This document shows positions 27,807 to 35,468 of a stretch of DNA of 64,000 bases, piece after piece (the first letter of the stretch is position 1; every line of letters starts with the position of its first letter). This DNA comes from Azospirillum canadense (lineage in GTDB: Bacteria > Pseudomonadota > Alphaproteobacteria > Azospirillales > Azospirillaceae): contig NZ_JAOQNG010000001.1 in NCBI RefSeq assembly GCF_025961225.1, forward strand, positions 1,463,001-1,527,000, read 5' to 3'. The position numbers and the translations under genes are program-made. Under the pieces are notes generated by a model. The model was not told the DNA's origin. It was given only the letters and a program-made list of their open reading frames with translations, and ran no database searches.

Positions 27807-29200
27807 GCCGCCTCCTTGGCCAGCGTGTCGAGGTACGGCATGCCGAGCATGGGCGCCATGTCGCCGCGCCCGATGTGCCGCACCAGGCCGGTGTCGGGGA
27901 GCGCCTCCGGTTTGCGCAGCCAGAACCCGCCGGTCAGAGTGATGGTCTGGACGGCGTACTCCGCGTTCGGATCGTCCCGGTAGGGGTGCAGACGGGCCAG
28001 CAGATCCAGCACCGCCATGGCCGAGAAGACCATGTTGACGCTGTTCACCGCCGGTCGATCCTCGGCAACGCCGCGCAGGTAGCCCTCCGCGACCTGGGCA
28101 TCGTACGCCCCCGGGGTGTGGCGCTTCATGCCCGCGGCGCGGAGCTGCTCCTCCGTGTAGACCTTGCGTGTCAGCAGGCTCGACAGCCCGGGCTGGAGGT
28201 AGTGCACGCTCCCGCAGACCTGGGTCACCCCGCCCTGGCCGTCGGCGTCGAGGCGGACGCCGACATCGATGTACGGCAGCAGGTAGAAGGTGGCGAGGCG
28301 GTTCAGCAGGTGGCGCCCGTCGACGCTGTCCATGCAGCCGAAGACGACGTCCGACGCCGCCACGGCCTGCAGGACGGCGGGATCGGTCAGGTCGGCGGCG
28401 AAGGCGTCGACGCGGGCGCGGGTCGGCAGGCGCATGACGAAGTCGCGCTGGACGTCCACCTTGTGGCGGCCGACGTCGGCCGTCGTGGCGTTCAGGATGC
28501 GGTTGAGGTTCTTCTCCTCCACCCGTTCCGGGTCGACGAGCACCAAGTGGCCAACGCCGAGCCGGGCGAGCTGGTCGATGACCACGCTGCCGGTGCCGGA
28601 GCAGCCGACCACGGCGACGCGCAGATCCCGCAAGGCGGCGAAGGTACCCTTGCCGAAGGCCTGCGCGTGCCGCAGGGCGAACTCGGGCACCTCCGCCAGC
28701 GGGGCATCGCCAGCCCGCCAGCGGCGCAGCGTGTCGCCAATCACCGTGACGCCGTCGAGCTCCGCCATGGCGCCGTCGGCGTGGTGCGCGCGGCCGAAGA
28801 TGCGGCCATCGGGCAGCATGATCGCGCTGGCGTGCGGGAGGTCGTCGTCGGTCCAGCCGTGGATCGACGGGAACAGCACCGCGTCGGCGTCGTCGTCGAC
28901 GTCGCTGAACTGCGCGTAGCCGCCCGGATGGCTGTGGATCTTGACGATCGCCATGTGCTCGCGCATCGCGCGCTCCAGCAGGGGGCGCAGGAAGGACGTC
29001 GGCCAGGTGACGCGGCGGTCGGTGCGGATGCAGGCCTCGTAGGGCACGAGGACGATCTCATGCACCAGCAGGCGGTGGGTGTCGGCGGCGGCGCAGCGGC
29101 CGCACAGGGCCAGGGCGACCGCCTCGCGGCCGTCGCCGGGGAGAAGGTGCCGCTGCAGCATCTCATGCTGGGCGGCGACCATCGTCAGGGACGTGCGCAT
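27803..29200 (-). CDS. JAB (JAMM) deubiquitinase-like domain fused to ThiF/E1-like activating enzyme
   Basis: Residues 1-165 form a JAB/MPN+ peptidase: Glu48 (VHEIVLVP) and the complete zinc motif His89-x-His91, Ser99, Asp102 in KIHSHPGGYAQFSDVDD. Residues 180-400 form an E1/ThiF adenylation domain: VAVVGCSGTGSVVIDQLA (nucleotide loop, 195-212), LVDPERVEEKNLNR and the GCMDSVDGR motif (Cys289). Another candidate thioester Cys is Cys329 (TQVCGSVHYLQPG). One polypeptide thus combines Ubl activation with Ubl removal. The gene starts three bases after the Ubl-E2 stop and overlaps the DUF6527-like gene. Known Bil/Bub-type systems normally encode these activities separately or in other fusions. Confidence 0.9.
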   Translation of the reverse strand: MRTSLTMVAAQHEMLQRHLLPGDGREAVALALCGRCAAADTHRLLVHEIVLVPYEACIRTDRRVTWPTSFLRPLLERAMREHMAIVKIHSHPGGYAQFSDVDDDADAVLFPSIHGWTDDDLPHASAIMLPDGRIFGRAHHADGAMAELDGVTVIGDTLRRWRAGDAPLAEVPEFALRHAQAFGKGTFAALRDLRVAVVGCSGTGSVVIDQLARLGVGHLVLVDPERVEEKNLNRILNATTADVGRHKVDVQRDFVMRLPTRARVDAFAADLTDPAVLQAVAASDVVFGCMDSVDGRHLLNRLATFYLLPYIDVGVRLDADGQGGVTQVCGSVHYLQPGLSSLLTRKVYTEEQLRAAGMKRHTPGAYDAQVAEGYLRGVAEDRPAVNSVNMVFSAMAVLDLLARLHPYRDDPNAEYAVQTITLTGGFWLRKPEALPDTGLVRHIGRGDMAPMLGMPYLDTLAKEAA

Positions 29201-29203
29201 CGG

Positions 29204-29947
29204 TCAGGCCCCCGTCAGCTCGCGGACGAACCAGTGGTTCACGAGCGCCAGGTGAGTCGAGAGGTCGTCGACACCGGGGCGCCAGGGGTTCTCAGCGGTG
29301 CGGTGGCGCGACCAGCGCTGCCACACCTTGTCGTCGAAGGGATCCTCGGCGAGCGCGCGGATCGCCCGGCCGTCGGTGCGGACCAGCGCCGGGTGCACGT
29401 AGACCATGTCGATCTGGGTGTCCGGGTAGGTCGGATCGATGCGGACGTTCAGGTCGACGGTGGTGTGGTTGTAGCCTGGCGGGACCGGGTAGCCGTAGAC
29501 GACCACGCGGGCCAGGCCACCGTCGCTGATCGTCTCCCAGCGCAGGCCGAGCGCGTTCAGGAAGGCCGCGTCCTCCGGGAGCGGGGTGAAGTCCTGGCGG
29601 GGCGCCGGGACTGCCGTCTGCTGGGTGTGCTCTGACGCGAAGCCCTGAACCTCGCCCTCGGTCTGATCGAGGGCGAGGGTGACGAAGCGCTCGACGCCCG
29701 GCTCGGCGAGGTCGATCGTGGCATCGAGCCCGATCTCGGTCAGCTCGGCGCCCTTCTTGGCGAAGAGCTGGAAGCGCTCGGGCGGGGTCCGACCGGCCAG
29801 GAGCAGCAGCGCGCGCCCCGTGAGGTCGGCGGTATCGCTCACCAGGTCGAGCTTGTCGACGCGGAGCTTGTAGGTGGTGGGCTTCTGAGGGGTGTGCTCG
29901 CCGGAATTGCCGCCGGTACCGTTCGTGGTATGATCGTTACTGTTCAT
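29204..29947 (-). CDS. Ubiquitin-like domain fused to E2-like (prokaryotic E2 family E) domain
   Basis: Residues 1-24 are a disordered Asn/Thr/Gly-rich tail. Residues 25-97 look like a prokaryotic multi-ubiquitin/Ubl beta-grasp domain (YKLRVDKLDLVSDTADLTGR). Residues 118-247 look like a prokaryotic E2 of family E: VVYGYPVPPGYNHTTVDLNV, PTYPDTQIDMVYVHPAL and WQRWSRHRTAENPWRPGVDD. The protein contains no cysteine, so the E2-like domain cannot form a thioester. The Ubl is internal and has no free C-terminal glycine. GGGAGAG lies 7 bases before ATG 29947; five extra codons upstream are unlikely. First gene of the operon, divergent from the sigma-factor operon. Confidence 0.82.
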   Translation of the reverse strand: MNSNDHTTNGTGGNSGEHTPQKPTTYKLRVDKLDLVSDTADLTGRALLLLAGRTPPERFQLFAKKGAELTEIGLDATIDLAEPGVERFVTLALDQTEGEVQGFASEHTQQTAVPAPRQDFTPLPEDAAFLNALGLRWETISDGGLARVVVYGYPVPPGYNHTTVDLNVRIDPTYPDTQIDMVYVHPALVRTDGRAIRALAEDPFDDKVWQRWSRHRTAENPWRPGVDDLSTHLALVNHWFVRELTGA

Positions 29948-30099
29948 GCTCAACTCTCCCAATTTGGAGCTACGGCCGAGGGCCTCTATCCTCCTAATCG
30001 GGCGAAGAAGAGCGGCGCGGACAGCATGTCGAAAATTTTTTTGATGGGCCTCCGGTCCGCGCGGAACGCCGCCGATCGATTACGCTGGTAGGAAGGATC
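29948..30099. promoter_or_regulatory. Divergent promoter region between ubiquitin-like and sigma/peptidase operons
   Basis: These 152 bases must contain the promoters of both operons. They hold an isolated A/T run (AAAATTTTTTT near 30026) flanked by GC-rich sequence and the palindrome-like GGTCCGCGCGGAAC near 30054. No element is clear enough to call a promoter for either strand. The arrangement is what would be expected if the sigma factor drives the ubiquitin-like operon. Confidence 0.45.
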
Positions 30100-30705
30100 A
30101 TGAACAAGCCGGACGAGCCGGATGACTTGGGAGGAAACCATGCGACGATCGACGAGGTGGCCGATGCGCTCCGCGCCCTGACCGACGTCGACTACCGGAA
30201 CCTCATGCGCTCCGCGCGGATCCGCGCGCGCGGCATGACGGGGCAGACGGCTGAGGAGCTCCTGCACACGGCGATTGGTCGTCTGATGACGGGGCAACGG
30301 ACGTGGAAGCGGGGGGTGCCGTTCCTGGCCGTGATCAGGGGCACGTTGCGCAGCTTGGCCATGGATTGGTGGCGCGGGGTGGAGACCGCCAAGGTTCTTC
30401 CCGAAGCCGACCTCACGTTCGTGGCTGACGAGGATGAGGATGACGCGCAGTTGGGCGTCATCGACCGCGCCGCCGATGCCTACCCCGATGCTGAGCGGCA
30501 GCTGATTGCGCGCCAGGAACTCGAGGCCGTCAAGGCGGCCTTCCAGGACGACAAGATGACCTGGGAGATCGCGCTCGCGCTGGCCAACGGCGACAGTCCG
30601 GAAACGATTCGCTACGCATACGACTTGACGGAGACGCAATACGACTCGGCGCTGAAACGCATCTGGCGCCTGAAGCGGACGCTGTCTTCTGGAGGTGGAA
30701 AATGA
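30100..30705 (+). CDS. Sigma-70-family (ECF-like) sigma factor
   Basis: 201 residues with a sigma region 2 like segment (about 35-95: ELLHTAIGRLMTGQRTWKRG, then FLAVIRGTLRSLAMDWWR) and a region 4 like helix-turn-helix near 150-195 (ALALANGDSPETIRYAYDLT, then SALKRIWRLKR). The linker between them is acidic (DEDEDDAQ). It is divergent enough that the exact ECF group cannot be given. AGGAAGG precedes ATG 30100. The stop overlaps the next gene by four bases. Likely role: directing RNA polymerase to promoters of this island, perhaps the divergent ubiquitin-like operon (inference). Confidence 0.75.
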   Translation: MNKPDEPDDLGGNHATIDEVADALRALTDVDYRNLMRSARIRARGMTGQTAEELLHTAIGRLMTGQRTWKRGVPFLAVIRGTLRSLAMDWWRGVETAKVLPEADLTFVADEDEDDAQLGVIDRAADAYPDAERQLIARQELEAVKAAFQDDKMTWEIALALANGDSPETIRYAYDLTETQYDSALKRIWRLKRTLSSGGGK

Positions 30706-31133
30706 CGCATCCTCGGGACGATGTGGAACGGCTGCAGCGACTCCTCGATGCCATCGAAGAGGTCGCTCTGCGCACGCCCGAAGAGGAACTTCTGGCCGAA
30801 GAGGGGCCGCAGGCGAAGCGCGACGAGGACATCGCGCGGAACATTGTGGCTGCCCATCTCAAGGCCTACGGGCTGAGCAAGCGCGAGGAAGCCAAGCGGG
30901 GCATGGAGCAGGCGCGCGCGGCGCGTGCGGCGGCGCTTGGCCGCTTGCCGGCCGCGCCGGCCGCGCGGCGCGCCCTCTTCGAACGGATCGTTGCCAATCA
31001 GCCGGCTCTGGTGCCGCAAGGGCTGACGATGGCGTTTCGGGATGGCAAGGAGATCACCGATGCTGAGATCGACAGCATTCTGGAGGCTCTGGCCAAGGTC
31101 GGCGCCCTGCCGAAGGACGGCGGCACGGAATGA
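30702..31133 (+). CDS. Unrecognised 143-aa protein between sigma factor and ImmA-type peptidase
   Basis: A highly charged, mostly helical soluble protein without cysteine, signal peptide or membrane segment. It contains an Ala/Arg-rich helix (EQARAARAAALGRLPAAPAA) and ends with a short alpha-helical region. It overlaps both neighbours by four bases (ATGA), so it is produced in fixed ratio with the sigma factor and the peptidase. By position it could be a soluble anti-sigma factor or a peptidase substrate that releases the sigma factor on cleavage; nothing in the sequence itself proves this. Confidence 0.75.
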   Translation: MTHPRDDVERLQRLLDAIEEVALRTPEEELLAEEGPQAKRDEDIARNIVAAHLKAYGLSKREEAKRGMEQARAARAAALGRLPAAPAARRALFERIVANQPALVPQGLTMAFRDGKEITDAEIDSILEALAKVGALPKDGGTE

Positions 31134-31900
31134 GGATTTACCGGAACGCTCAAGAGATCCTGGACGAGCTCTACATCACCGAGCCCGAAGAAATCGACCT
31201 TGAGGTCATCGCCTATCACTGCGGCGCGCAGGTGCAGTACGCACCGTTGAAGGGATGTGCCGCGCACATCATCGGCGTCGGCGACGAGGCGGTCATCACG
31301 GTCGACGCACATGCCCGTGAAGGTCGAAAGCGGTTCTCGATTGGCCATGAACTCGGCCATTGGATGCGGGATCGCGGCAAGGCACTCTCATGTCAGCGCG
31401 CCGACATGAGCAAGCCGTGGAGCCCCCATGGGCCGGAGCCGCTCGCCAACGGCTTCGCCGCGGATCTGCTGATGCCCGCCTCGCTGTTCGTGCCGCGGGC
31501 CGACAAGCGATCCGTCACCTTCGACGCCGTCGACGAGCTTGCCGAGATGTTCCGGGTCAGCCGCTCCGCCGCAGCCAAGCGCCTGGTCGAGCTGGGCTCG
31601 TACGACGCCATGATTCTGCACTACGGGCCCGACGGGCGGCGCCGTTGGTTCAAGGGCAGCCGCCGCGTTGACCGCAACCTCTGGCCACACGAAGATCTGT
31701 CGCACGACACCGATGCTTGGGACATCATCAACGGGCGCGACGGGAATGGTCGCTCGGTGACCGTAGACGCCTGCGACTGGATCAACCATCGCCGGGCCGG
31801 CGACTACCGGATCAAGGAGCACTCGGTACCCTACCTGGACGGCGCCTTGACCTTGCTCTGGTGGCAAAAGGCCGACATGGTGGAAGATCTAGTCGGCTGA
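31130..31900 (+). CDS. ImmA/IrrE-family zinc metallopeptidase
   Basis: 256 residues with the ImmA/IrrE catalytic motif His73-Glu-Leu-Gly-His77 (RFSIGHELGHWM) and the following EPLANGFAADLLMPASLF, where Glu103 would be the third zinc ligand. A helix-turn-helix-like segment follows (VDELAEMFRVSRSAAAKRLV). Proteins of this family cleave repressors or regulators to switch on mobile elements and stress or defence genes. It closes a three-gene operon with a sigma factor and an unknown protein. The C-terminal 100 residues after the HTH are unassigned. Confidence 0.88.
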   Translation: MRIYRNAQEILDELYITEPEEIDLEVIAYHCGAQVQYAPLKGCAAHIIGVGDEAVITVDAHAREGRKRFSIGHELGHWMRDRGKALSCQRADMSKPWSPHGPEPLANGFAADLLMPASLFVPRADKRSVTFDAVDELAEMFRVSRSAAAKRLVELGSYDAMILHYGPDGRRRWFKGSRRVDRNLWPHEDLSHDTDAWDIINGRDGNGRSVTVDACDWINHRRAGDYRIKEHSVPYLDGALTLLWWQKADMVEDLVG

Positions 31901-32168
31901 GCGCGCCGGAACCCAGCCTCGCGTAGTTTTTCGCCCGTTCTTGTATGTTTTGTGTCCGCCTTTCCAGCTGCCGGTGCTGATCGTCGTCGGTTAGGGCGGA
32001 AGAGGGGTGTCGTCGCCCGTTCCCGACCGCTACCAGCCCGGCCTTTGTGCACCAACATCCCGCCGGGCTCCTCCATCAAGGGGAGGCCCGGCACCCGTGA
32101 ATACCGTGGAGTTGTGGGCTCTAAAGGGCGGGAGTATTGTTGCGGGGAATCGGTCGGGGGAGCAGGAA

Positions 32169-34289
32169 ATGCGGGGGAAACCCGTGGTACGAGTGGCGCT
32201 GACGGTGGTGCTGTTAGGGACGGCATCCTGCATGAGTTGGCAGGCCGCAGCGAAAGAGGTCCACACCAGGAAGATCGGGCCGGTGGAGATCCGGGGCGAC
32301 AACCTCGACTTCGAGATCCTGCTTAACGGTCGGGTGGCCGTCCGCGACACCATGTCGACGTCCGTCAACGTCGTCGCGGCCTTCCCGGACGAGTCCAATC
32401 CGCGCTGGCTCGTGGTCTCGCACAACTCGGGCGCCATGATATGCGAGCCCAGCCACAGCGTCGTCGACCTGACCAAGGAGCCGCCCACCATCTCCGCCCA
32501 GTTCGGGAACTGCCGCATCACGTCGCTTCTCGAGGGCACGGACCAGCTCGTCTTCGCGCTCGGGGAAGGTGCTGTCTGGGCGTTCGACGCCAAGGGGCTC
32601 GTCGAAGTCCCGAAGCTGCCTCTGGACGAGCACGTCCGCATCGGCGTCGAAGCCTACAAGGCCGGGAACTACTCCGTGGCGCTGCGTCATCTTTGGCCGT
32701 TCACCGATGAGACGAATCCCGAGGCCGCCTACTTCACGGGCCTCATGCGACACCTCGGCAAGGGCATCGTCCAGGACTACAAGGCGGCGATGCTCCACTA
32801 CAAGCAGGCCGCCGAGCACGAGTACCCGCAGGCGTTCTTCCGGATCGGTGTGCTGTACGCGAACGGCCGCGGCGTGCCCAAGGACATGGCCGAGGCCAAT
32901 CGCTGGTACCGCAAAGCGGCCGACCGCGGCGACGGCCTGGGGATGTTCAACCTCGGCCTCAACCTCATGACCGGCAGCGGGGTGCCCAAGGACCTCAAGG
33001 CATCGCTCATGTGGTTCGTGCTCGCCGAACCCCGCATGACTGATCCCAAGGACCGCGAGGGGGCCAAGAAGAACATCGCCTTCCTCGAAGGCAAGTTGAC
33101 CGCCGAGGAGATCGCCGACGCGCGGTCGAAGGCAGCGGCATGGGCGCCCGCCGAGGCGAAGGGGCTCGAGACCGCCGCCGACCTGCGCGCCTGGGTCGGC
33201 AAGCATCCCTTCGATCACGTGAAGGGGCTCCCCATGCTCAAGGTGCCCGCCTTGGACGCGCGGCTGCGCACGCTGCTCGGCGACGAGACGGTCGACGAGA
33301 TCGGCAAGATGCAGGTGTCCGGCAAGGTATCCGAATCCAAGGACTGGCTGCTGCTCGACGGCTGCATGCCGCATTCCTGCGGCACCGACCGTTTCGCCCT
33401 CGCGGTCAACACGCGCAGCTACGATGTCCTCGTCTGCGCGGTGCAGTGGCAGCCGGAGCGGAAGGGGCAGGGCGTCGTGTGGGCGGGTACGAACCGTCCG
33501 AAGGTCGAGCGGGCGTTGGTGCGCGACACCGACGACTGCACGGTCGGGCGAGGCCCCTACACGCTCATGGCCGTCCTTGACGCGGCGAAGCCGCGCGCTC
33601 CGCTGCCCGATCCGCTGCGCCCGCAGGTAGCTGCGGTGCCGCTTCCGCCCAAGCCTTCCGGCCGCGAATCGTCCGGCAGCGGCTTTCCGGTCAACGGCAA
33701 GGGCGACATCCTGACCAACCACCACGTCGTGGACGGCTGCCGCTCATTCAAGGCGCGCCGCGGCGAGCGCGTCGTGGACGCCGAACTGGTCGCGACGGAC
33801 GAGAAGAACGATCTCGCGGTCGTGCGCGCCGCCGTGCCCGGCGTGCAGCCGCTCAAGTTCCGGGACGGCAAGGGCATCCGTCCGGCCGACGGCGTGGTTG
33901 CGGTGGGCTACCCGTACGCCGGGCTGCTGGCCACCACGCCGCAGGTGACCACCGGCAGCGTAACTGCGCTGGCGGGGATCGCCGACGACACCCGGTTCCT
34001 ACAGATCACCGCGCCGATTCAGCCCGGTAACAGCGGCGGCCCGCTGCTCGACCTGTCCGGCAACACGGTCGGCGTCGTGGTCTCGACGCTCAGCGCGCTG
34101 GCCGTTGTGAAGGCAACCGGCAGCATCCCGCAGAACGTGAACTTCGCCGTCAAGTCCTCGGTCGCCCGTGAGTTCCTCGACAGCAAGGGGATCGATTACC
34201 TGACGGCGGCCTCGACGGCGAAGCTCGACCCCGCCGATGTAGGCGAGATCGGCTCGAAGGCGGCCGTCATGGTGGAGTGCCACAAGTGA
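32169..34289 (+). CDS. Exported Sel1-repeat protein with trypsin-like serine protease domain
   Basis: 706 residues. The N-terminus is a signal peptide ending in a possible lipobox-like segment (LGTASCMSWQAAA), so the protein is periplasmic or lipid-anchored. Residues about 165-280 hold Sel1/TPR-like repeats (YFTGLMRHLGKGIVQDYKAA, FFRIGVLYANGRGVPKDMAE, MFNLGLNLMTGSGVPKDLKA). The C-terminal 180 residues form a trypsin/DegP-type protease with complete triad: His in TNHHVVDGC, Asp in EKNDLAVV and Ser in QPGNSGGPLLD. No PDZ domain is seen. GGGGGAGCAGGA precedes ATG 32169. It could process envelope proteins or act as a stress sensor. Transcribed downstream of the ImmA peptidase with a 268-bp gap. 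Confidence 0.85.
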   Translation: MRGKPVVRVALTVVLLGTASCMSWQAAAKEVHTRKIGPVEIRGDNLDFEILLNGRVAVRDTMSTSVNVVAAFPDESNPRWLVVSHNSGAMICEPSHSVVDLTKEPPTISAQFGNCRITSLLEGTDQLVFALGEGAVWAFDAKGLVEVPKLPLDEHVRIGVEAYKAGNYSVALRHLWPFTDETNPEAAYFTGLMRHLGKGIVQDYKAAMLHYKQAAEHEYPQAFFRIGVLYANGRGVPKDMAEANRWYRKAADRGDGLGMFNLGLNLMTGSGVPKDLKASLMWFVLAEPRMTDPKDREGAKKNIAFLEGKLTAEEIADARSKAAAWAPAEAKGLETAADLRAWVGKHPFDHVKGLPMLKVPALDARLRTLLGDETVDEIGKMQVSGKVSESKDWLLLDGCMPHSCGTDRFALAVNTRSYDVLVCAVQWQPERKGQGVVWAGTNRPKVERALVRDTDDCTVGRGPYTLMAVLDAAKPRAPLPDPLRPQVAAVPLPPKPSGRESSGSGFPVNGKGDILTNHHVVDGCRSFKARRGERVVDAELVATDEKNDLAVVRAAVPGVQPLKFRDGKGIRPADGVVAVGYPYAGLLATTPQVTTGSVTALAGIADDTRFLQITAPIQPGNSGGPLLDLSGNTVGVVVSTLSALAVVKATGSIPQNVNFAVKSSVAREFLDSKGIDYLTAASTAKLDPADVGEIGSKAAVMVECHK

Positions 34290-34375
34290 AGGTGTGGGCG
34301 GTGGGGTGCGCCGTCGACTTAGCCGCTTCGCCGGAGGAAGGACGCCTCAGGGAAGGCGGCTGTGGTGACTGATGA

Positions 34376-34623
34376 CATCGCGACATTTGCGCGGCAAACA
34401 ACCCCAAGGCAGAACGCGCCAAGAACAATGGTCGTCTCTGAAACAGCAAGCTGCATTTTGGGAAGTTGAGAATTGGTGGACGGATTTCTTGGACGGGAAA
34501 ACAGCCCCAAAAGCGGCTTCTGAAAGGCGTCCACCGAACGGACGGTTCCGGGGCGGCAAGCCGAAGCCTTTGTTTCCGAGTAAGATTTCGCTTAACGTTG
34601 TTTACCAAACAAATGTCGCGATG
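34376..34623. repeat. MITE-like element, 248 bp with 27-bp terminal inverted repeats
   Basis: CATCGCGACATTTG (34376-34389) is repeated inverted as CAAATGTCGCGATG (34610-34623); similarity extends to 27 bp (34376-34402 and 34597-34623) with four mismatches and ends in AAACAAC on the inner side. The interior is less GC-rich than the surroundings and has no supported gene, which fits a non-autonomous transposable element. No target-site duplication is obvious. The rest of the 34290-34764 interval holds nothing recognisable. Confidence 0.6.
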
Positions 34624-34764
34624 CCCTTTCCCGAGTGCCCCTGGAGAGAGTATCTTCCAATCGCCCCGTCCTCGACGTAGATTCGCGGCCGTGTCGTACT
34701 ATCGAACGTCCGTTCAACAGTAGGGCGAGGGGCGGTGAACCGTTGGGTGCCCTACATGGGCGCC

Positions 34765-35016
34765 TCAGCGCGCACCGTGGGCCCGGCGGTGGGGAATGGT
34801 TGCGGAGCTCGGCTCGACGAGATCGAGGACCTGCTCCAGCGGCCGGGGCACGATGGCCATGCGATTACCGGGCAGGGCGACGATCGTCTGCGACTGGTCC
34901 TGGTCGCTGTCGTGCAGTCCCTGGATCGAGTTGATGCGCACCGCATGGCGCTGGCCGTTCGTATCGACGAGGAGAAGGAAGCTCCCGCGCCGCGTGCCCT
35001 CAACGAACTCCGTCAT
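34765..35016 (-). CDS. Small hypothetical protein, 83 aa
   Basis: FVEGTRRGSFLLLVDTNGQR, AVRINSIQGLHDSDQDQ and QTIVALPGNRMAIVPRPLEQ describe a compact beta-strand protein, in style like small FlbD-type proteins, though I cannot assign the family. GGGAGG stands five bases before the ATG at 35016, which decides the start. Proline and basic residues at the C-terminus are probably disordered. It is the 3'-most of four minus-strand genes including the helicase. Function unknown. Confidence 0.6.
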   Translation of the reverse strand: MTEFVEGTRRGSFLLLVDTNGQRHAVRINSIQGLHDSDQDQSQTIVALPGNRMAIVPRPLEQVLDLVEPSSATIPHRRAHGAR

Positions 35017-35095
35017 GGTGCCTCCCGGGCCGGACACTTCATTGTATCTGGGAACATAGGCTCGGCAAGAGGATCGCAGACCTAATACCGCGGGA

Positions 35096-35314
35096 TTAGA
35101 AGTCGATCAGGTGCGCCAGCCATTGGCTCCGGCGCCGCTGGCGCGCGCTCAACGGTGCGGGCTCTGGGCGGTCGCCGATCGGCAGGATGCGTGTGTACCG
35201 AGAGCGCGCATCGAGCAAGACGCGACCGCAGCCACATGGGATCGGGGTTCCAGGAACGACGACGGTTGCAATGCCACACGGGCAGGTCACCGCGGCATGA
35301 ATAGAGCGCGTCAT
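35096..35314 (-). CDS. Small Cys-rich hypothetical protein, 72 aa
   Basis: VTCPCGIATVVVPGTPIPCG followed by CGR gives two Cys pairs (CPC and CGC) about 15 residues apart, a likely zinc ribbon, followed by a basic tail (SARQRRRSQWLAHLIDF). No strong ribosome-binding site precedes the ATG at 35314 and the frame is open upstream, so the start and even the gene are uncertain. The Cys pairs recall those of the 99-aa protein at 26466, but they may not be related. Confidence 0.45.
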   Translation of the reverse strand: MTRSIHAAVTCPCGIATVVVPGTPIPCGCGRVLLDARSRYTRILPIGDRPEPAPLSARQRRRSQWLAHLIDF

Positions 35315-35468
35315 GCGCCGATGATAGGGGGCGCACGACCACGGTCGAGATGGATGAGCCGCTGGTTTGGACGCGTCCGTCGGTAGCGTCAATGGTGACG
35401 GCGGACGAGGGCGGGACCCCGAGGGTGACCGCGGCGGCGGGCGCCGCAGTAGGCTCTCGGCCCTTGCG

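Noticed and set aside
30063..30086. GGAAC-N15-CGCT as an ECF promoter for the sigma-factor operon
   Set aside because: The -10-like box is not a good match and lies only 14 bases before the start codon, overlapping the ribosome-binding site, so a functional promoter there is unlikely.
34372..34680. 102-aa plus-strand frame inside the MITE-like element
   Set aside because: It runs across both inverted repeat arms, has no ribosome-binding site and no domain pattern; a non-autonomous element explains the interval better.
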